Positions 1 to 10,411 are shown, counted from the stretch's first letter. The stretch is DNA of 64,000 nt from Pelagivirga sediminicola (GCF_003072125.1 NZ_QCYH01000008.1:1-64000), one strand, 5' to 3'. Translations and numbers: made by a program. Notes: generated from the letters alone by a model not told the origin.

Positions 1-624
1 GGCGCCTATACTCACCTTGCCACACCAAAACGCACGGGCGGCGATCCATTGCGTCTGGCGTTCTGCTGGGCGCATGGGCGGCGAAAACTGATCAAGGCCA
101 AACCCAAGAAGGGTTCGCCTATTGTCGACAAGGCGCTGTTGCGCATCGCCACGCTCTACAAGATTGAAGACCAAATCCGTGGCTCGGATCCTGATCAGCG
201 CCGGGCCGTCCGGCAGGAGCTGTCTCGTCCATTGGTCGACGAGTTCTTCGCCTGGCTGCAGGCGCAGGCCGGGCGGGTCTCGCGCAAGTCCGATCTCGGC
301 AAGGCCATGGCCTACATGCTGAAGCGTCAGGACGGCTTCCGCCTGTTCCTGGACGATGGTCACGTCGATATCGACTCCAACCTCGTCGAGAACGCCATCC
401 GCAGCCCTGCCATGAATCGTCGCAATGCGCTCTTCGCCGGTCACGACGAGGGCGGCCGGAACTGGGCACGCTTCGCCAGCCTGATTAGCTCCTGCAAGAT
501 GAACGGCGTCGAACCCTATGCCTATCTGCGCGACCTGTTCACGAAATTGGCCAACGGCCACCTTGACCGCGACATCGACATCCTGATGCCGTGGGCCTAC
601 GTGCGGCAGCCCAACGGCGCATAG
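1..624 (+). CDS. IS66-family transposase, C-terminal part (5' end outside window)
   Basis: The reading frame is open from base 1 and ends in TAG at 622-624, so the gene enters from the left of the window. The visible 207 residues match the C-terminal half of IS66 TnpC: a LAFCWAHGRRK block near residue 19, then DSNLVENAIRSPAMNRRNALF and GHDEGGRNWARFASLI, and a C-terminal tail ending in PWAY. In this family the transposase catalyses DDE-type cut and paste, and VENAIRP-like motifs carry the last acidic residue. A TTG at 49 could be taken as a start but lies inside the conserved region. The copy shows no frameshift here. Helper genes tnpA and tnpB, if present, lie left of the window. Confidence 0.93.
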   Translation, partial: GAYTHLATPKRTGGDPLRLAFCWAHGRRKLIKAKPKKGSPIVDKALLRIATLYKIEDQIRGSDPDQRRAVRQELSRPLVDEFFAWLQAQAGRVSRKSDLGKAMAYMLKRQDGFRLFLDDGHVDIDSNLVENAIRSPAMNRRNALFAGHDEGGRNWARFASLISSCKMNGVEPYAYLRDLFTKLANGHLDRDIDILMPWAYVRQPNGA

Positions 625-706
625 GGACCTCGTCTCGTAGTCCCTGAGGAGCTACCCACAGACCTCAGCTTCACGCGATCGACCAAACGCAACTGAAAAA
701 TCAATG

Positions 707-725
707 GGCCGCGACCGCCGCTTAC
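707..725 (-). repeat. right terminal inverted repeat of the IS66 element
   Basis: Read on the minus strand these 19 bases start with GTAAGCGGCGG, the form expected for an IS66 terminus. The next eight bases, GCTTTTTC at 726-733, would be one copy of the target-site duplication. This is an inference from the known 8-bp duplications of the family, because the other copy is not in the window. Confidence 0.65.
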
Positions 726-761
726 GCTTTTTCAGCGTTCGCTGCCATATCTCCGAGATCA

Positions 762-3700
762 ATGTTGATATCGTGCAAAAATGGAACCAGACGGTCGCCG
801 ATGTGGGTTTTTGCGAGCCGCGCAGCGAAGGAGAGCGGGCTTTCAGTGGTCGGGGATGATGAGGCCTTTGAGGCTTGGCTGTGGTCGTCTGATGACGCGT
901 GGTTCTACCTCGATTCCATCGACGAGGCCCGCCTTGACGACCCGCGCACATTCGCAAAAGCGATCCGCCAATTCGCCCGCAAAATAAAAGCTGCGCAGCA
1001 CAGAGCAAACATCGTGATTTCCAGTCGTCCGTACGCTTGGCGGAGCTACACCGATTACGCGATGGTACAGAAGTATCTGCCATATGCGAGGCAGAAAACG
1101 AAGGTTGTGGAGACGGTCGACGCCAACGAGCTCACTGAGGAGGTCCTCGAGCACGTTGAGGAGTCATCGGAAGCCGACGGCGGATTGCGCGTCTACGTTT
1201 TGAATGACCTTACCGAAACTGACATCCGCACCTTCGCCGAAGCGCGCGGTGTCGCCGATGCGGATCTGCTGGTCGAGGACATCCAGCGACGAAACCTTAT
1301 CGCAGTTGCGGCACGACCCTTCGATCTCGAGAGCATCATCGAAAAATGGAAGCAGGATGGCGAACTCGGCAGCCGCTTCGATTTTCTACGCTTCGGGATC
1401 GATAGACGGCTTTCGGAAATCAATCCCGACCGGGACAGGCAACAGCCGCTAAATCGCGAGAGAGCTCGCGCAGGTGCGAGACATCTGGCTGCGGCGGTCA
1501 TTCTATCGAGTAAATCCGGGATACGAGTACCGGACGAACAACCTCTCCAAGACGGCATCGACGCCGCTTCGGTGCTCGGTGTCTGGCAGCCCAGTGACGT
1601 CCACGCACTCCTCGAGAGAGGAGTTTTCGATGATGTTATCTACGGTAAGGTTCGCTTTCGTCACCGCGAGGTGCGGGAATTTCTGGCAGCGGAATGGCTG
1701 GCTGACTTATTGCGGACGGGAAATTCTCGGCGAGCAATCGAAAGCCTGATCTTCCGCGAAAAATACGGCCACACTTTCATCGCGCCCCGCCTGCGCCCAG
1801 TGCTGCCGTGGCTGATCCTCCTCGACGAGAACATCCGCCGCAGGGCGGTTGCCCTCAGTCCCGAAATCATCGCAGAAGGCGGAGATCCCTCCCGACTTCC
1901 GCAGGAGGAGAGGCGTCAACTCCTTTATCAAATCGTTGCCAGGATTGCCGAAGACGTCGGCCCTCGTTCGGCAAGCGACAATGACGCCATCGCGCGGATC
2001 GCCGATCCCGACCTGTCCGATGATGTCGTGCGGTTGACGGAAGAGTATCGTGAGAACGATTCTGCTCTGTTTTTCCTTGGCAGACTGGTCTGGCAAGGAA
2101 AAATGACAGCTTGCCTCGGGCCGATGGCGGATATCGCCGTTGAGGGCGGTAGAGGTCGCTACTCACGAATTGCGGCGGTGAGAGCCGTTGCGACGGCCGG
2201 AACGAGGGAAGACCTCGAAGCTGTCTGGGACAGGATTGTCGCGGACGAGAATCCTGTGGACCGGCATCTCGCCGCCGAGATCGTACGCAACGCATCGTCT
2301 GATCGCGCCTCCATTGATCGAGTCCCTGCGCTGATCGAGCGGCTAACACCGTACGAGCGCTTCCACACGTCTGGGCTGTCCGATGCCTTTCATCGATTTC
2401 TGGACGGCTTCGACGTCCAGCAGGCCGACGGCCAGCAGGAATTGGCAACGTTGATCGAGGCTTTCAATGAGACCCTTTCTCGGGAACCTTACCTCGATGG
2501 CGGGCGCGAACGTATATCGCGAGAACAGAGTTGGCTTCTCAGCGCGGCGGCGCATGGCGTCGAGCGACTTGTCGGCGTGCGATCTTCGCACGCGCTCTTG
2601 GAGAGCACTGTAGCTGTCTTGCAAAAGGTTGCCTCAGCCCGCTTCTGGCATGATATCGATCTTAGTGATCATGCGAAGCGCCTTCAGGAGGCGGTGCCAG
2701 ACTGGCCCGATCTGAACGATACCGTTTTCTGGTCTGCGATTTCTGCCGAACGGTCACGACGTGAGGAGACCGGCGGGGCTCGCCTGACCGATCCGGTCTG
2801 GGCATTACATCATGAGTATTGCCGTTACAGAGATGCCGACTTCGATCGCGTGCTTTCGTTTATCCCGAACCGCGAGCATGACGACGACAAGCTCGTTGCG
2901 GTCACGCTTGCCTACCGCTTGATCAAGGACTTTGAACTCTCTGACGAGGACTTAGGTCGGCTGGGAAGCCTTGCCGAAAGCAACCCGTCCTTGGCAGAAC
3001 ACCTTGAAAGCCTTGTGAACTGGAGGCCCACGAAAGAGCAGCGAGCCATGCACGAGCGTTTTGCCAAGGCTCGGCGAAAACGTGAGAGAAAAAGTGCTGT
3101 AGCCGCAGAACGCCGACGTCGTTGGATCGAGGACCTCAAAGCCAACCCGAACCTCATTCGACGCCCGGAAGACGTCGCCCCCGGCGAAATGACTTACAAT
3201 CAGTTATATCTGATGGAAGCTGCCCAGAATGGCGAAAGCAATCGGTGGCGAGGTGACAATTGGTGCAGCCTCATCGAGACATTCGGTGAAAACGTTGCCG
3301 TCGCATACCGCGATGCCGGCATCGACCACTGGCGCCACTACACCCCTGCGCTCGCCTCCGATGGGCAAGATACAACCGGCGTTCCAAGCAACCTTATCTT
3401 CGGTCTTGCGGGCCTCGAAATGGAAGCCGAGCAGGCTGCGGAGTTCCCGACGCACCTGAGTGACGATGAGTTACGTCTCGCCATGCGCTATGTGCCATGG
3501 GAACTGAACGGCTTCCCGACCTGGCTGGAGAAATCCTATCGTGATCGCCCTGAGGTCGTTTCCGACGCGATGCTCCGTGAACTTGCTTGGGACCTCGAAC
3601 GTGAGGAGGCGCCGCGCTCCTACGTGCTCCATGACATCGTCTACTACGCGCCTTGGCTGCACGCGGATATCGCGGAGTGGGTCATTGACTGGCTGGAGGT

Positions 3701-4889
3701 GAACAATGCACGCGACGCAGATGTGCTCCGCAAGGCGATCTTCATTGCCAACAGCACAGCTGATAGCACTCGGCTTTCTGCTCTCGCGCGCGCAAAGTTG
3801 GAGGTGCAGTCTTCAGTCGCCGAGCACGCGAAATGGTTCGCGCTTTGGGTCGACATCGACGCTGACGAGGCAATCGCGCATCTGGAAGGGTGGCTCGGCT
3901 CACTGCCCGCCGCAGAGGCATCAACGGCCGCTCAGCATTTCATCACCGAGTTGCTTGGAAGTCGCCGCAGCGAAAACCTCGGGACGGGATTCGAAAGTCA
4001 TCGGACACCGGCTCACCTCAAGCGCCTGTATGTGCTCATGCACCAACACATCACGGCAGAGACGGACATCAATCGGGCTGGACGCGGCGTTTACTCGCCC
4101 GGCCTGCGCGACGACGCTCAGGATGCGCGCGACGGCCTATTCAAAGCGCTCTGCGATATCCCCGGAAAGGAGACATACCTCGTCCTGAGGGAGTTAGCCG
4201 AGGACCATCCGAACGAGTCCTCTCGCGCCTGGATGCTCCGTTTGGCGTCCGAACGTGCCGAGAAGGACGGCGACATCGAGGATTGGTCGGACGATCAGTT
4301 GCGCGAATTCGACGCCGATCAGCTGATGACGCCAGCAACGAACGCCCAGCTCTTCTTGATTGCCGTCCAGCGGCTGATCGATATCCAGTCGTGGTTGGAG
4401 GACGGCGACGACAGTCCAAACCGGACATGGCAGCGTGTGGAGGCCGAAACGGAGATGAGAAATCTCCTCACCGGTCGCTTAAATGATCTGGCGAATGGTC
4501 GATACAGCTGCGCGCAGGAAAACGAGATGCCGAACGCGCAGCGACCCGACATCTGGGTCCAGAGGCCGGGCCTCACATCAGTCCCAATCGAACTGAAGCT
4601 CCTCGACAATGGTTGGACGGGACCGGACCTATGCGAGCGGCTCCGGAACCAACTCGCGGGCGACTACCTCCGAGATGAAGGTGGCGGCCGAGGTGTCATG
4701 TTGCTTGTATGGCAAGGGCGCGCACCTGATCGCAGGTGGCAAATTGAAGGTCGCTTGGTCGGCCTCGACGGTCTCGAAGAAACCTTGCAAGACTACTGGC
4801 ACTCGATCGCCCATGACTGGCCAGCCGTTGAAGAGGTCAAAATCGTTGTCATTGATCTCGTGCGTCGGGGGCATCGATCGAATACCTGA
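762..4889 (+). pseudogene. STAND/NACHT-like NTPase with C-terminal PD-(D/E)xK-type nuclease, 5' end lost at the IS66 insertion
   Basis: The remaining frame codes for 1375 residues. Residues 47-56 (WFYLDSIDEA) look like the Walker B and following acidic residues of a STAND/NACHT P-loop NTPase, and NIVISSRPYAW near residue 90 looks like the sensor that follows it. No Walker A is present: it would lie upstream, where the IS66 element now ends 37 bases before the first ATG. A long helical, repeat-like middle follows. The C-terminus has RPDIWV (Asp1263), then IELK (Glu1277 and Lys1279) and a helix with NQLAGDYL, the layout of a PD-(D/E)xK nuclease core. Proteins of this build are usually antiphage sensors or effectors. 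Without the P-loop this copy is probably inactive. The ATG at 762 has no strong ribosome binding site, and a frameshift near the junction cannot be excluded. Confidence 0.6.
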
Positions 4890-5136
4890 ACTTGGCATTG
4901 ACCTGAATTACTACACCATTCTGTGGGAATGACAGATTTCTTAGTCGCTTGAGCCTATCTATTCGCATATGCAGGGAAGTCCCGCATTCCCTCCTCAGTA
5001 TCGGTCAATCAGATCCGACGAGTTGGGCGTGGCAGAAGGTCCGCTTCCACGTCGAGGCCAGGGTGCGTTCGCACCTGCGGCGAACTTCCGGTTTCCACCC
5101 GCCGTTCGCCCGATTTGAGAGCATTGCCGGGCATAA

Positions 5137-8100
5137 GTGGGCACAGTGTTCGCCCATCCGCGTCTGCGATGCGTCCCAAAAGGTTCCCCGCTGTCCGATA
5201 TCTGCTACACCTTGGGAAAGACTGGCAATTTGGTGCTCATGAACCTCGCCTCAAAATCCTTCCTGGGGTTCCTGATTGACCCTCTCGGCCGACATCCAAG
5301 GTCCCTAACCCTGCAAGAAAAGGGTATTGCGGCAAACGGGGCTGGTTTGCCCTGGATAGGGCTTGAAGCTATTGCGACGCGCCCATCGGTCAGCAAGGGC
5401 CTTCTCTCGTCGTCGCTTTCGCTCGATCTTGGCGGCGGCCGTAACCTGACCTTGCCAGCGGTGGATACCTCTGCGGCAAAGGAATTCGCGGATGCGGCCG
5501 CCAGAGCTTGGTCAGATTTCAATCGGGCGGAGCTGGAGAAGGAGGACGCCGCGGTCCGGCACATCCTGCACGCACTCGATGCGCTCAAGGTGCCGGATGC
5601 TTATCCCGCAGCATGCCACGTAGCGCCGCTGGTGCGCGATGCCGCCGATCTGAACAGCCGTGTGCTGTCCAAGCTGAACGCCGAGGCCGTCGGCGACCAG
5701 GTGATGTCCCGAATTGCCCCGATCATGGCGCTCGCATCCGATCCGCATGTCGTCCGTGACGCCTCCATTGCAGAGTTCGTCGAAGCTCAGCTCCTCCGAT
5801 GGCAGGATTTCTTCGACACGGTCGAGTCCATGCCGCTGACGCCGGAGCAGCGCCTGTCGGTCGTCGTCGACGAAGACGCGACGCTGGTTCTGGCCGGCGC
5901 GGGCTCCGGCAAGACAAGCGTTATCACCGCCAAGGCCGCCTACCTCGTCAAGGCGGGGATAAGAGAGCCGAGCGAGCTCCTGCTGCTGGCCTTTGCGAAG
6001 GATGCCGCAACCGAGATGTCCGTTCGGATCGAGGCGCGGTGCGGGGTCCTCGTGGCAGCGCGCACATTCCACGCGTTGGCCTACGAGATCATCGGTGAAG
6101 TGGAGGGGGAGAAGCCCCCTTTGGCACCGACCGCAACAGACGACAAGGCGTTCCTGACGCTCATGAAGGAGATCCTGCGACACGTCGTAGCGACCGCCAG
6201 CGAGATCGCGCAGACCGTGATCGGCTGGTTCGCCGGTTTCTTTGACGACTTCCCGACAGAATGGGACTTCAAGACGAAGCACGAATGGTATGCGCAGATC
6301 GAGAGCCGCAACCTGCGGACGCTGCAAGGCGAAACGGTGAACAGCTTCGAAGAGCTTCTGATCGCCAACTGGCTCTTCCGGAACGGCATCGCCTACGAAT
6401 ACGAGCCGAGCTACGAGCACAAGCTCCAGAAAACGGGTCGCCGCATCTACACGCCCGATTTCCGGCTGACAGAGAGCGGCGTCTACATCGAGCATTTCGG
6501 CGTGCGCAGGAAACGCGGCCGGGACGGCGTGGAGGAACTGACCACGGCGCCTTACGTCGATCGCGATGAATACCTCGAAAGCATGGACTGGAAGCGGCAG
6601 GTCCATGCCGAGCACGAGACGGTTCTGGTCGAGACCTACAGCTGGGAGCGTGAAGAGGGCCGGCTGCTCGACGCGCTTGCCAAAAAGCTCGAGCCCCACG
6701 TCACGCTGCGGCCGATCCCGGACATCGCGATCTACGACCGTGTGGCCGAGGTCGGGGTGGTCGACAGCTTCACCTCGCTGATGGGCACCTTCCTGCGTCA
6801 CTTCAAGAACGGCGGCTATCGGGTCGACGACTGCTCCGACAAAGCGCAGACGCTCAAGATGGGCAAGCGGGCCGAGGCCTTCCTAAAGATCTTCGGGGCC
6901 GTGTTCCGAGAGTATCAGTCCCGCCTGGGCGATCGGATCGACTTCGAAGACATGGTGAACCGCGCCACCGCCCTCGTCGAGAGCGGGCGCTACCAGAGCC
7001 CGTTTCGACATATCCTCGTCGACGAATTCCAGGACATCTCGACCGGACGGGCGAAGCTGATCCAGGCACTCAAACGCCAGCATTCCGATGCCAGGGTGTT
7101 TGCCGTCGGCGATGACTGGCAGTCGATCTACCGCTTTGCCGGGTCGGACATCCACATCATGCGCAACTTCGGCGCGGAATTTGGCGGCATTTATGCAGGA
7201 GCCACTGGAGTCCATCGGACCGTCGATCTCGGTCGGACCTTCCGATCGGTGGACAAGATCGCTCTGGCTGCCCGTCGCTTTGTTCTCCGCAACCCCGCTC
7301 AAATCACTAAGACGGTGATACCGGCAGGCGAGACGGACGAACCTTCGATCAGGATCGCTTGGACGCGCCGCGACACCGGGGAGACGGCCTTGAACGACGC
7401 CGTGGCTACTCTTGCCGCTACTGAAGGCAAGGGTGGCGGGAAGCCGTCGATCCTGATCCTCGGGCGATATCGTTTCCTGAGGCCCGATGTCGGGTGGCTT
7501 CAGCGTCAGAACCCCGGGGCGATGATCACCTTCAAGACCATCCATGCATCGAAGGGCCTCGAGGCCGATCACGTGATCATCCTTGGTGCCGACAACGCCA
7601 AGATGGGCTTCCCCTCGATGATCGTCGACGACCCTCTGCTTAGCCTTGTATCGCCTGAGGCCGAGCCATACCCAAATGCCGAAGAGCGGCGTGTCATGTA
7701 TGTGGCTGTGACCCGCGCACGGCGGACCGTGACCATTCTTGCCTCTGAGGCGCGCCCTTCTGTCTTCGTCGAAGAGCTGATGAGAGAGCCCGAGTTCGGT
7801 GTAGTCGTGCCATTGGAGGCTCAGAAGCACACCCACACCTGTCCGGGTTGCGGCGGGCGTCTGCTTCACATGGCTGGAAAGGACGGTCGCGACTGGTATC
7901 GCTGCGAGCACGTGAAGCTGTGCGGCAGTCGCATGCCGGCTTGTCCCGCCTGCGGTGTCGGCCTCCCGATCCGTTCCCGGACCAGTGGAGAACTGGTTTG
8001 CACTGATTGCGGGGAGACCCAGCAGACTTGCCCCAGTTGCGAAGCAGGATGGCTTGTCGAACGGCGCGGCCGCTATGGAGCATTTCTCGGCTGTGTCCGC

Positions 8101-8145
8101 TTCCCTGACTGTGATGGCAAGGCCAAGCTACAGAAAAGCGCATGA
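5137..8145 (+). CDS. UvrD/HelD-like superfamily 1 DNA helicase with internal nuclease-like insert and C-terminal zinc ribbons
   Basis: A 1002-residue protein. Walker A is LAGAGSGKT (about residues 252-260), Walker B is ILVDEFQD (about 625-632), motif III is GDDWQSIYRFAG, and motif VI is MYVAVTRAR (about 853-861). This is a complete UvrD/Rep-type ATP-dependent 3'-5' helicase set. Between motifs Ia and II lies an insert (about 400-460) with NWLFRNGIAYEYEP, YTPDF and YIEHFG, resembling the PD-(D/E)xK-like insert found in HelD-like helicases, but with EHFG in place of ExK. The last 100 residues carry several CxxC pairs (CPGCGG, CPACG, CTDC, CPSC), like topoisomerase I zinc ribbons. The start is uncertain: an internal ATG at 5239 (MNLASKSF) may be the real one. 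It probably acts on damaged or foreign DNA, and its position in a putative defence cluster favours the latter. Confidence 0.85.
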   Translation: MGTVFAHPRLRCVPKGSPLSDICYTLGKTGNLVLMNLASKSFLGFLIDPLGRHPRSLTLQEKGIAANGAGLPWIGLEAIATRPSVSKGLLSSSLSLDLGGGRNLTLPAVDTSAAKEFADAAARAWSDFNRAELEKEDAAVRHILHALDALKVPDAYPAACHVAPLVRDAADLNSRVLSKLNAEAVGDQVMSRIAPIMALASDPHVVRDASIAEFVEAQLLRWQDFFDTVESMPLTPEQRLSVVVDEDATLVLAGAGSGKTSVITAKAAYLVKAGIREPSELLLLAFAKDAATEMSVRIEARCGVLVAARTFHALAYEIIGEVEGEKPPLAPTATDDKAFLTLMKEILRHVVATASEIAQTVIGWFAGFFDDFPTEWDFKTKHEWYAQIESRNLRTLQGETVNSFEELLIANWLFRNGIAYEYEPSYEHKLQKTGRRIYTPDFRLTESGVYIEHFGVRRKRGRDGVEELTTAPYVDRDEYLESMDWKRQVHAEHETVLVETYSWEREEGRLLDALAKKLEPHVTLRPIPDIAIYDRVAEVGVVDSFTSLMGTFLRHFKNGGYRVDDCSDKAQTLKMGKRAEAFLKIFGAVFREYQSRLGDRIDFEDMVNRATALVESGRYQSPFRHILVDEFQDISTGRAKLIQALKRQHSDARVFAVGDDWQSIYRFAGSDIHIMRNFGAEFGGIYAGATGVHRTVDLGRTFRSVDKIALAARRFVLRNPAQITKTVIPAGETDEPSIRIAWTRRDTGETALNDAVATLAATEGKGGGKPSILILGRYRFLRPDVGWLQRQNPGAMITFKTIHASKGLEADHVIILGADNAKMGFPSMIVDDPLLSLVSPEAEPYPNAEERRVMYVAVTRARRTVTILASEARPSVFVEELMREPEFGVVVPLEAQKHTHTCPGCGGRLLHMAGKDGRDWYRCEHVKLCGSRMPACPACGVGLPIRSRTSGELVCTDCGETQQTCPSCEAGWLVERRGRYGAFLGCVRFPDCDGKAKLQKSA

Positions 8146-8308
8146 CTGGCTGAAAAGAGCATTAGCCAGCCGTCATTGGCACGGCCTTCGACGAAGGCCC
8201 GCGGTCAGCGCCTTCTGGATGCTCATGGTCGCCGCAGCGAAAGCCCGCTTTTCGTCCTTCGTATCGACCAGGCTGCGCGCCGAACTGACGCCGATCGCGC
8301 CCGCTCTC

Positions 8309-10411
8309 TCAGGCTGCTTCTGCCTGATCCATCTGTCGCTCCAGCGCTTGCCGTGCCAAGCCCGCGACGTAAGAAATATCCTCGATCTTAGTCAGCCGCA
8401 CTTCAGAGTTACCATTGCCCCATCGACCGACGCCGGTCACGTCTTCTACCATTCCCCGGGGATCGCTGATATCTTGCGGCTCGATGTTGAGTGAGATTCG
8501 CAAGCCTTTCGCCTGAGGGACGACATCCGCGAAATTTGTTTCGGCCTTGAAGGCAACATAGAGCTTTAGAAACTCGCGGGTCACGCAGGGGTCGAGGGCA
8601 AGGATCCTTTGCTCGAATGCGTCAAACAGTTCTCTGGTATGACCTCCAGCCAAGTGATGGTGATCCTGGATCGTGTATCCAGTTGTCGGCGCATCCTTCA
8701 CAACGTTCAGCGAGGCGATTTCTACATCCGTCAGGGTCGGCGCGGCCCAGACTTTGGTCGCTTCCTTCGCCAGCTTTGCTGCGCGCGCCTGGATGGCTTC
8801 CTCGTCCCAAGCCTCAGTCGCCCCAAGTCCTTTATTCACTCGGAGCGGGCTGTCTTTGAAGCCATTTTCCATGTCGCGCTTCTCGTGGAACGCACGATTG
8901 CTGTATTCAGGGTTGTATCCGGTAAGGGTCAAGTTTCCGAGTGTGTGCAACCAACGTTCCTGTACCTGTTCGGCTTCGGGACCGAGTTCATTTCGCCACT
9001 CTGCCGAAAGGTTTGGGTCTTGAGGCAGGATGTGTTCGATCGTGTAGTCGTCGACATGCACGCGCTCCTTGCGGCCATTATTTTCGAAACGCCGGAGCCA
9101 GTAGCTTCGCCGCGGGAAGTTATAAAGGTCTCGGGTCTTGAGCTCTTGGATGAACTCTTCATCTCGTGGGAAGCGCCGGTATGACTTCATGCCGTAGAAG
9201 TTGGTCCGGACGCTGCTCAGATAATCATCCTTGTCGATCGAACGGGCGAGGTTGGCGAAAGTTTTATTGAGCGAATTAGTGGGGATGGAGCAGATTGCGC
9301 GGCGGAAGACATAGGCTTCGACCATGCGCAGCACATCGTGAAACTCCACACTTGTCAGGCGTCCATTTTCGACGTCATCGAAGACCTCGAGAAGGAAGGG
9401 GTAGGCCACATCTACCTTGAGTTCGCGGATATCTTGGAACGCCTCGGCCAGGTCAGGCTCGGTCTGATGGCCAAGAGCGATGACACCGTAGAGGCGGGCG
9501 TAGTAGCGAACTTCTTTGACCAGGTCCTCGATAGTGCCGCCTTTGGATTGCACTTGGCGCGCATAGGCTTTGTAGGCCTCGTAGACGTCGCCCAAGCGGG
9601 GGATATTGCCTGTGCGGACCGTCAGGTAGTTGCGCATGAAGTTGTCAAAATGCGCTGTATATGCACCCTGACCGAAATCCTGCTCCATGGGGTGCCAGTA
9701 ATGCTCATAGAGCCTTGTCTGATAGTCGGGCTCAAGTCCCATGAGCACGAAATTCCGGATGAGGTCCGCTTGGCTGAGCTCTCGCCCGGTCGAGTTCATG
9801 CTTTCGAAAATAAGCTGTGGGTTATCGTGTTCGCGGCTCAGGGCGATGTCCACCATGATCAGCTTGCCAAGGCCCTTGCAGATCGTCTCAACAACAGCGT
9901 CGCCTGCCGCAAGGCGGTTCTTGAACGCGTCATAGTTTTCGACGATGCGGTCGGACTTGGGCGTGGGATGGTCATGCTGACCGACGATCGCTTTCAGGGT
10001 ATCGCGGTCGGTCCGGGTCAGCAGCAGCTTATAGAACTCATCGCCGCTGCGCCGGTGGTTAGTCAGGAGAGTTTCGCGGATCTCGTCTGCAGAGAAGCCT
10101 TCGACCGGTTCCTCATCACCGACACTGTCGGCGAGCGCAGCCAATAGCAATGTGATGGTGGTTAAGCGTTGCTGACCATCAATGACCAGGTTGGGGGCCC
10201 GCTTGGTATTATTGGATAGCCCATCCTCAATGTAGACAATGGAGCCGATGAAATGCACATCGATATTGTCATCCGACCCGGCTCTATAGATGTCCTCCCA
10301 GAGCTGGGTGCATTCCTTCTCCGTCCAAGAGTAGGTTCTTTGGTAAATCGGGATGACAAATCTCGGGGCGGCTCGGAGGAACTGGAGGAGGCCGGCTTCG
10401 GTCGCTTTCAC
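8309..10411 (-). CDS. GmrSD-type DUF262/DUF1524 protein with C-terminal DUF5655
   Basis: The protein has 700 residues if started at GTG 10411, where AGGTGA sits just upstream and the N-terminus VKATEAGLLQFL matches the usual start of this family. A longer open frame to 10591 is probably not translated. The N-terminal DUF262 has YQRTYSW (23-29) and the NTP-binding motif DGQQRLT (78-84). The DUF1524 HNH-type nuclease has IEHILPQ with His460, then LGNLTL and an Asn-rich segment. The last 110 residues (LFDAFEQRI to the end) look like DUF5655. Relatives include the type IV restriction enzyme GmrSD and SspE, which use NTP hydrolysis to cut modified or unmodified phage DNA. It is convergent with the helicase gene, leaving 163 bases between them. 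All recognised motifs are intact. Confidence 0.85.
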   Translation of the reverse strand: MKATEAGLLQFLRAAPRFVIPIYQRTYSWTEKECTQLWEDIYRAGSDDNIDVHFIGSIVYIEDGLSNNTKRAPNLVIDGQQRLTTITLLLAALADSVGDEEPVEGFSADEIRETLLTNHRRSGDEFYKLLLTRTDRDTLKAIVGQHDHPTPKSDRIVENYDAFKNRLAAGDAVVETICKGLGKLIMVDIALSREHDNPQLIFESMNSTGRELSQADLIRNFVLMGLEPDYQTRLYEHYWHPMEQDFGQGAYTAHFDNFMRNYLTVRTGNIPRLGDVYEAYKAYARQVQSKGGTIEDLVKEVRYYARLYGVIALGHQTEPDLAEAFQDIRELKVDVAYPFLLEVFDDVENGRLTSVEFHDVLRMVEAYVFRRAICSIPTNSLNKTFANLARSIDKDDYLSSVRTNFYGMKSYRRFPRDEEFIQELKTRDLYNFPRRSYWLRRFENNGRKERVHVDDYTIEHILPQDPNLSAEWRNELGPEAEQVQERWLHTLGNLTLTGYNPEYSNRAFHEKRDMENGFKDSPLRVNKGLGATEAWDEEAIQARAAKLAKEATKVWAAPTLTDVEIASLNVVKDAPTTGYTIQDHHHLAGGHTRELFDAFEQRILALDPCVTREFLKLYVAFKAETNFADVVPQAKGLRISLNIEPQDISDPRGMVEDVTGVGRWGNGNSEVRLTKIEDISYVAGLARQALERQMDQAEAA

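Larger units (their letters stand above)
1..725 (+). mobile_element. IS66-family insertion sequence, right part
   Basis: The transposase 3' end is followed by about 100 noncoding bases. The stretch then ends in a sequence that reads GTAAGCGGCGGTCGCGGCC on the minus strand (707-725). IS66 elements characteristically begin and end with GTAAGC-type terminal repeats and make 8-bp target duplications. The right boundary is therefore placed at 725. The left end is outside the window, so the pairing of the two inverted repeats cannot be checked. Confidence 0.8.

Noticed and set aside
4949..5242. 97-codon frame between the NTPase and helicase genes
   Set aside because: Irregular composition, no ribosome binding site, and it overlaps the helicase start region. 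No family recognised.
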